Shown here: in pieces, positions 19,081-23,646 of the stretch
How the letters are laid out: every line of letters starts with the position of its first letter
Position numbering within the stretch: position 1 is the stretch's first letter
Assembly: GCA_003427395.1 (NCBI GenBank)
Contig: BFEA01000138.1
Span: forward strand, 2,232,120 to 2,255,765
Source: Chara braunii
Taxonomy: Eukaryota; Streptophyta; Charophyceae; Charales; Characeae
Direction: 5' to 3'
DNA: 23,646 nt
Notes under the pieces: model-generated
The model's input: only the letters and a program-made list of their open reading frames with translations
Databases searched by the model: none
What the model was told of the DNA's origin: nothing
Position numbers and translations under genes: made by a program

Positions 19081-19163
19081 TTCTATAAGGTCGAGAAAGA
19101 CGGGAGAATTGAAATTTTCGCTTTCCATAAGGTCAAGAAAGGTGGGAGGATTGAAATTTTCAC
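19081..19163 (+). repeat. Tandem duplication of about 41 bp
   Basis: Units 19081-19120 and 19121-19163 share ATAAGGTC-AGAAAG, GGGAG and ATTGAAATTTTC with a few substitutions. Confidence 0.85.
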
Positions 19164-19312
19164 ACGATTGGGGTCGTCATTCAAGCTTCGTGCCAAGTTG
19201 GCTCTTAAGGCTTCATCGGACCAGTCCAACTGACAATCAATCACTTGTGCCAGAAGGCAACCGGGGAAGATGAATAGGTGCGAGTGACGAAGGAGGAGCA
19301 AGAAAAGAAGTT

Positions 19313-19362
19313 AGCACATGAGCATAAGTGGGATGCTAGCACATGAGCATAAGTGGGATGCT
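19313..19362 (+). repeat. Perfect 25-bp tandem duplication
   Basis: AGCACATGAGCATAAGTGGG plus ATGCT occurs twice without change, followed by a related AGCTTGCATGAGC. Perfect identity suggests a recent duplication. Confidence 0.9.
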
Positions 19363-19595
19363 AGCTTGCATGAGCGGGCAAAAATTCGAAAATAGTCGCG
19401 CCCGCCCATGCTTTGCAAAAGAAATTAAAGTGCAACGGCAAACGAAATTATAATCGTTTCTTTTGAAAATTCCTATGCGGTCGCTAACCAACCATGAGAA
19501 GCTAATCTGCAGAAATACATGGACAAATTCAAAAAATGCATGCAATTACCCCCGAAAATTTAAGGCTCGACCTCCATCTTTTCACCAAGATATGC

Positions 19596-19973
19596 AATCG
19601 GAGCTTACTTCGGGGTTTAGCCCAAAGTGTACATGAAGTCGAGGTATACGGGGACTTGGTTTATCACATCGTGGACACTAGAGCTGCCCGTAGTCAATGA
19701 ATGTTCGTTTTCATAATCAGAAATGTCAGCGAGAGGTTTGCCCATGGAGCAACATATGAAGTGCGGGATGTTCATGAAGAGGAACATGAAAACATCGTCC
19801 TTCCACCTATTCCACACAATCCCAACAACCGCTCTTAAAAGAGATGGAACAAGATGAAGGGCGGTGAAGTGCAAAATAAAGATTTTAAATGCAGCATATA
19901 TGGTGTGTCCAACCACTCATAACCGATTTCCAAAGGAGAGATAGGGTAGTATGACTGCTTTGGAGATTGGCAC
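19596..19973 (+). pseudogene. MULE transposase C-terminus with CCHC zinc knuckle
   Basis: The phase reads RGLAQSVHEVEVYGDLVYHI, a stop at 19698, then FVFIIRNVSERFAHGATYEV, ENIVLPPIPHNPNNRS, a stop at 19836, and KRWNKMKGGEVQNKDFKC. The knuckle keeps exact C-x2-C-x4-H-x4-C spacing: Cys at 19890, Tyr for the second Cys at 19899, His at 19914 and Ser for the last Cys at 19929, with a stop at 19920 inside it. A Pro-rich VLPP segment before a CCHC knuckle is the standard end of plant MULE transposases, which places this as the tail of the protein broken at 17316. Confidence 0.75.
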
Positions 19974-20257
19974 AAGTGGTTATAATTGTGACTGTAGCTG
20001 CTATGTTGAATGTGATTCTTATATTTTATATACAATATGTGAGGAAAGTTTGTGGCAAAATGATAATTTTAGAATGGGTTTAGCTTTTTCATATGATGCA
20101 AGGCAGTGATCTGATCTTGCGTCTTCCTTGCAGAACACATGTTTTCACAATAGTCTCGTGTGATTTGTTGTTCAAAAATCTTGTCAAATTTGTTTGATGA
20201 CGTTTCCATATATATCATATAGTGGACATATGACTATTGATAGGATTGAGGGTCAAT
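19974..20257. other. No gene seen
   Basis: AT-rich unique sequence. Confidence 0.5.
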
Positions 20258-20380
20258 AGGAGTAATGGTAGAGTGTTGCTCCCCAGAAATAGACTGGAGC
20301 ACCCATCCTGGCTACTCAGGGGAGATGCCTGCATCACTCCCCCTAGTAGAAAGGTGAGTGTTTTGTCCAAAAAAAAAAAA
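20258..20380 (+). repeat. Tail module copy F with A12 end
   Basis: Contains the hairpin GCTCC...GGAGC (20278-20300) and a second, GGGGA-GATGC-CT-GCATC-TCCCC with an AC bulge (about 20319-20342), the same arrangement as copy E. AGTAATGGTAGAGTG just before it also resembles a tRNA A box. It ends in A12 (20369-20380), giving + orientation. The upstream CTGGACCC part of the module is absent. Confidence 0.55.
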
Positions 20381-22226
20381 GTGGTAAAGAACTGCAGTAG
20401 TGAGGGAGTGGAAGAAGTAGAGAGGGCGACTGGGATTTGCCAAGGAATGTGGTTTTAAATATTACTTAGCATGACTGGAAATCACAAAAGAATTTTCTCC
20501 AGTGTCAGCAACGTCATCCTTTTACTACACGAGGATTGCACACTTGTGGCTTCTGTTTGCTGGTCCATCTCTTACCTCCGAGTCCACTTCTCGGCTTTTC
20601 TATTTGTGAATAATTCCACGTGCAATGTTTCGAGGTGTGAGGGGGGATTAAGGCGGCAATTGGTTTATTCTGTCTCATAACATATTTTCTGTTTTGAGGA
20701 TATTATGTCATTCTATAACAGTGCTTTCTCCCAGCATTGCATGCAAAAAATAAAAAATAAAAAATGCAAAAACAAAGTGAGTTGGTAAAGGGGGTATCAG
20801 ACTTGCATCAAGGACAATAATATATTTTCATGCCATGCCATTATGCTACTATCTCTGGCTGCCAACGATAATACATCCTCAACATCAAGGACTGCGGAAT
20901 ACATGTTTCTGATCTCTTAGTCTATGTGAGTCACCCTGTATGTTTTTACTTGTCTATGGTGGTGTTTGTGATGACCAAACACAATGATTCATCAACTACA
21001 ATCGGAATTTCTCCTGAACAATTTGTCACGACGTTCATTTGGTCTTCAATTAATGTTTACTCTCTTGTTGTTTTCCCTGCTTAGTGGTCAATAACATATA
21101 TTCGCTCCTTTCACTGACACTAAATATGTTCATCCCAAAAGTGAAGTGCAGCCCATCTCGCGGAGCAGATGAGGGTTATCCGAGTAGATTGCAAAATGCC
21201 AAAGGGCTCTGTCGCCATTTCGTCTACAAAGTCTGCATTTATTTTTTCCTTCTGCGGGTTTTTCGTATCATTCTTTTCCTACTCTTCTAGTTTGTTCTTA
21301 TGATTGAAGCTCGTCGTACAAAAGACCTCTAAATTCCCGCACCTCATGGAATTGGATGTTTGAGCACTTCCCCCTTACTTCTTTTTTCGGGGGGGGAAGG
21401 GCATTTCACCCTTAACCATGTAGATGCTAGGAAGTTCGTTCAACGGATCACCTGCTTTGGCGCTTCCAAACATTAATTGACAATCTCAATGTCTGGACTA
21501 TGCAGTGCATGCACATGGTGTCAGACATAACTGACTCGTGTCTGCACATGTGGTCTACAACCTCAGTGAATGGTCTGTTGTGACTGCATGCTTAAGAGGC
21601 GAGTCATAGAGGCTGTCAATTATGCATGCAGACCATGAGGAATAATGAATTGAGGGATGAGCAATAGGTCAATCATCTACAACCATGGATGTTGATTTGT
21701 ATTACGAACTAGTAGACGTAGCTCCAACGGGAACAAGGGTAGCACAAAGATGCTCATGTCCACAAGTTTCAAGTTTTGGCTCGACGGTGACTGAATTGGG
21801 CCTAGAAAAGGTCGTTGTGGGGCTCCAATACTTACAGGGGCAAAATGAAAAGATGATATGACTGGCCTTCAAAATGTTTGTTGTGACTAGGGCATAGCCC
21901 TGACAGTTACAGGGCCAAAGTTTGCAGCTGGTAGGGTTGCGTTCAATACACATGAGTGCTTTCAACGTTCAAGGTTAAAGGAGTTGGCGGGGTATTGAGG
22001 AGGGAGGGGAGGCAGTTGGTCCCAGGTAGCTGTGCGGGGTGTCAAAAAAAAGGAAGCAAAACGAGGGACCCAAGTCCTATTCGAAACGGTGTGCGCGGCT
22101 CATGCGAACATGTGTGGAGAATGCGTTTTAAATCTTGACGCATTGAATGTCCGATTTAAAACAATCTGTGTTGGTTGCGTGACGCGGTTGTTTCACTTGA
22201 CAACAGAAGAACCAAGTGGGCGTTTG
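20381..22226. other. No recognisable gene
   Basis: Mostly AT-leaning unique sequence. An A-rich run lies near 20744-20775. At 21815-21935 two loosely related blocks (ACTTACAGGGGCAAAATG and AGTTACAGGGCCAAAG) lie about 80 bp apart. An 87-codon minus frame at 21702-21965 has no family resemblance and is not called. Confidence 0.4.
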
Positions 22227-22228
22227 CT

Positions 22229-22262
<34 letters not shown>

Positions 22263-22268
22263 CTATCT
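22227..22268. repeat. CT/ATCT compound microsatellite
   Basis: CT repeat 22227-22244 passes into ATCT repeat 22245-22268. Confidence 0.9.
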
Positions 22269-22940
22269 CACTCAATATATCAAATATGTCCACTAATATC
22301 ATACAAACCCTTTATTTTCACTTCAAAATGCATATTATATCCCACAGCGCAACCTCTCCATCCAACACCAAACTATGGGCGGCACACCCGTGCCCTTACG
22401 GTAAGCCAATACTCCTGAGTAATTTTCGTCTTCATTCGTTATGTTGGTCGCTCGTATAGGCCCATGGTGATAGGAAGGGTGTTAAAATTGCAAGCAGGGG
22501 CTTTCAGGGAGGCGAACGTTATCGAGAGCATCGGCTCCCGCCTTTTTCGCAAAAGTTGAGAGCCCTCCCGGCCATGTCACGCAGGAGTAAAACAAAACCA
22601 AAAACAGAGACAAATTAGGAACGATGCAAAATAACCCCGCGAACCACCGAAGCGGGCGAGGTCGCTTCATCCCTTCGCCGCTCTAGCCGGGTGTGCCAAC
22701 CGTACTTCCCGTGGTCCCCTACGACAGGATAGGTTCCCGCAGGGCACAACTTACCTTCCCGAAGGGGCTGTCACCACCCTTAGGTGTGTATCCCTACCGA
22801 GCTACTACCATTATTTTCGGACGACGCAAGTGTTTGAACTAAAGTTCAGAAAAAAAAACTTCAGTCTCTCGGTCATAGGTTAGTCTGAATGAACTTTCGG
22901 CAAACGTCGGTCTCATCAAGTCCTTCATTTCAACGAAAAG
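22269..22940. other. No recognisable gene
   Basis: Unique sequence. A GC-richer part (22620-22800) contains short inverted words, but no RNA gene fold was recognised. Confidence 0.4.
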
Positions 22941-23016
22941 GTCAGACGTTTAAAATACCCGGCAAATACGCCCGACAGTGTCTGACGTTTAAAATTCCCA
23001 GCAAATACGCCCGACA
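22941..23016 (+). repeat. Tandem duplication of about 38 bp
   Basis: GTCAGACGTTTAAAATACCC and GTCTGACGTTTAAAATTCCC begin units 22941-22979 and 22980-23016; both end GCAAATACGCCCGACAG. Confidence 0.9.
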
Positions 23017-23400
23017 GCATGAATGTCATTCACGCACAAGATAAGGCAAATGAGCAACTTCTTTTCCACAGTCCTTGCAGACTCGGGACCGGTATTCGCC
23101 GCAATCCTTAAAAAAAAAAAAAAAAAAAAAAAAAACGGCGAATCCCCATGGCCTAAAAGTTGAAAGTTAGCCCACTTTTTTCGAATGGAATGACGCTAAT
23201 AAAACACATTGGGGGCAAGCGTGAATGTCATTGACACAAAAAAGGCAGATCAACGACTTCGTTTCCGCAGTCCTTACATGCGCAAGACCGGTATTGGCCG
23301 CAATCCTCGAAGAAAAAATAAAAATGGCACCCTCCCCTAGGGCCTGAAACTTAAAAGTTGGTCCACTTTTCTCAAATAAAATGATACTTAAAATAAAACA
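23017..23400 (+). repeat. Diverged tandem duplication of about 200 bp
   Basis: Units 23017-23218 and 23219-23400 share TGAATGTCATT, CCGCAGTCCTT-like, GACCGGTATT-GCCGCAATCCT, GGCCT-AAA and CCCACTTTT/TCCACTTTT blocks. In unit 1 an A26 run (23110-23135) sits between ATTCGCCG and its complement CGGCGAAT. Unit 2 has a shorter A-rich stretch at the same place. Confidence 0.8.
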
Positions 23401-23552
23401 TACATGTGTTGTATTTGAATACCAAACATGCGTTTTCTATTTAGATTTCGAAAAGGAAAAACTCTTGTATTTGAATAGAACATTCCCCGTTTTTTTTTTC
23501 GAGGTTGGCGCTTGCCCTTATTCTCCTGGTCACTGACACGCTGTATGTTGCA

Positions 23553-23554
<2 letters not shown>

Positions 23555-23646
<92 letters not shown>
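23555..23646. repeat. CT/AC compound microsatellite at the window end
   Basis: About 53 nt of perfect CT repeat (23555-23607) is followed by 39 nt of AC repeat continuing to the edge. Confidence 0.95.

Larger units (their letters stand above)
17317..19595. other. Foreign DNA splitting the MULE between SWIM finger and C-terminus
   Basis: MULE homology stops after FILEFKDNL at about 17313 and resumes near 19600. The intervening 2.28 kb holds a minus-strand gene-like remnant (17319-18105), two short tandem duplications (19081-19163, 19313-19362) and otherwise unrecognised sequence (18106-19080, 19363-19595). No terminal repeats or target duplication were found. It could be an insertion, a large intron or a captured fragment. 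Confidence 0.55.
15570..19973 (+). mobile_element. Decayed Mutator-like element (MULE) with nested insertions
   Basis: The transposase order Mu DNA-binding domain, catalytic core, SWIM finger and CCHC knuckle can be followed on the + strand in four pieces. A 190-bp MITE interrupts it at 15918-16107 and about 2.3 kb of unrelated DNA at about 17317-19595. Terminal inverted repeats were not found by eye, so the outer limits are unknown and the given limits are those of the coding remnants. Confidence 0.75.

Noticed and set aside
19617-19916. A 99-codon minus frame
   Set aside because: The + strand here carries the MULE C-terminus with correctly spaced knuckle residues; the minus frame is its shadow.
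22620-22830. GC-richer block considered as an RNA gene
   Set aside because: A TAGCTCGGTAGG word on the minus strand resembles an A box, but no B box or tRNA fold follows.

Overview
The window looks like repeat-rich intergenic DNA from a land plant nuclear genome, with no clearly intact protein-coding gene. The plant assignment rests on four things: a plant-type Mutator (MULE) transposase remnant, an antisense copy of U6 snRNA, F-box-like protein fragments, and non-LTR retrotransposon 3' ends with A-rich tails. A large-genome plant such as a fern would fit, but that is inference and I cannot name a species. Almost everything recognisable is a transposable element in some state of decay, plus satellites and microsatellites.

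Region 1 (1-5.8 kb) is a retroelement pile-up. Two 5'-truncated LINEs lie head to tail on the + strand (about 1010-2269 and 2285-3794). Each carries the end of a reverse-transcriptase ORF (thumb and/or zf-RVT zinc-binding region, then a conserved FHEWT...DPFPP C-terminus), a 3' UTR, a structured tail module and an A-rich end. A solitary tail lies upstream (791-944), followed by an antisense tRNA-like sequence. From 3795 a long, weakly degraded reading frame resembles a retroelement ORF1 (charged N-terminus, globular C-terminus), and this stretch may end at an A-rich tract near 5815. All 15 ambiguous bases (n) of the window fall between 1408 and 4334.

Region 2 (5.8-12.1 kb) is mostly non-coding. 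It holds a tail copy running into a 58-bp GT microsatellite, a five-unit satellite of about 245 bp (7131-8280), GA- and A-rich tracts, and one candidate minus-strand membrane-protein gene with a TATA-like box upstream (8724-9370, frame-disrupted).

Region 3 (12.1-15.5 kb) has an antisense F-box-like pseudogene (12109-12625), a tRNA-like SINE head, another tail copy with a TG tail, and a U6 snRNA retropseudogene with a 62-nt A tail (minus strand, 13351-13526).

Region 4 (15.5-20 kb) is the clearest find: one decayed MULE transposase whose N-terminal DNA-binding domain, catalytic region, SWIM zinc finger and C-terminal CCHC knuckle can all be traced. A 190-bp MITE splits it after the DNA-binding domain. 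About 2.3 kb of foreign DNA, including an antisense F-box/kelch-like remnant, splits it again between SWIM and knuckle. Stops and zinc/catalytic-residue losses look mostly like C-to-T or G-to-A changes, as expected of long-silenced methylated DNA.

Region 5 (20-23.6 kb) has one more tail copy with an A12 end, long stretches without recognisable features, local tandem duplications (39 bp and about 200 bp), and a compound TC/AC microsatellite at the window edge.
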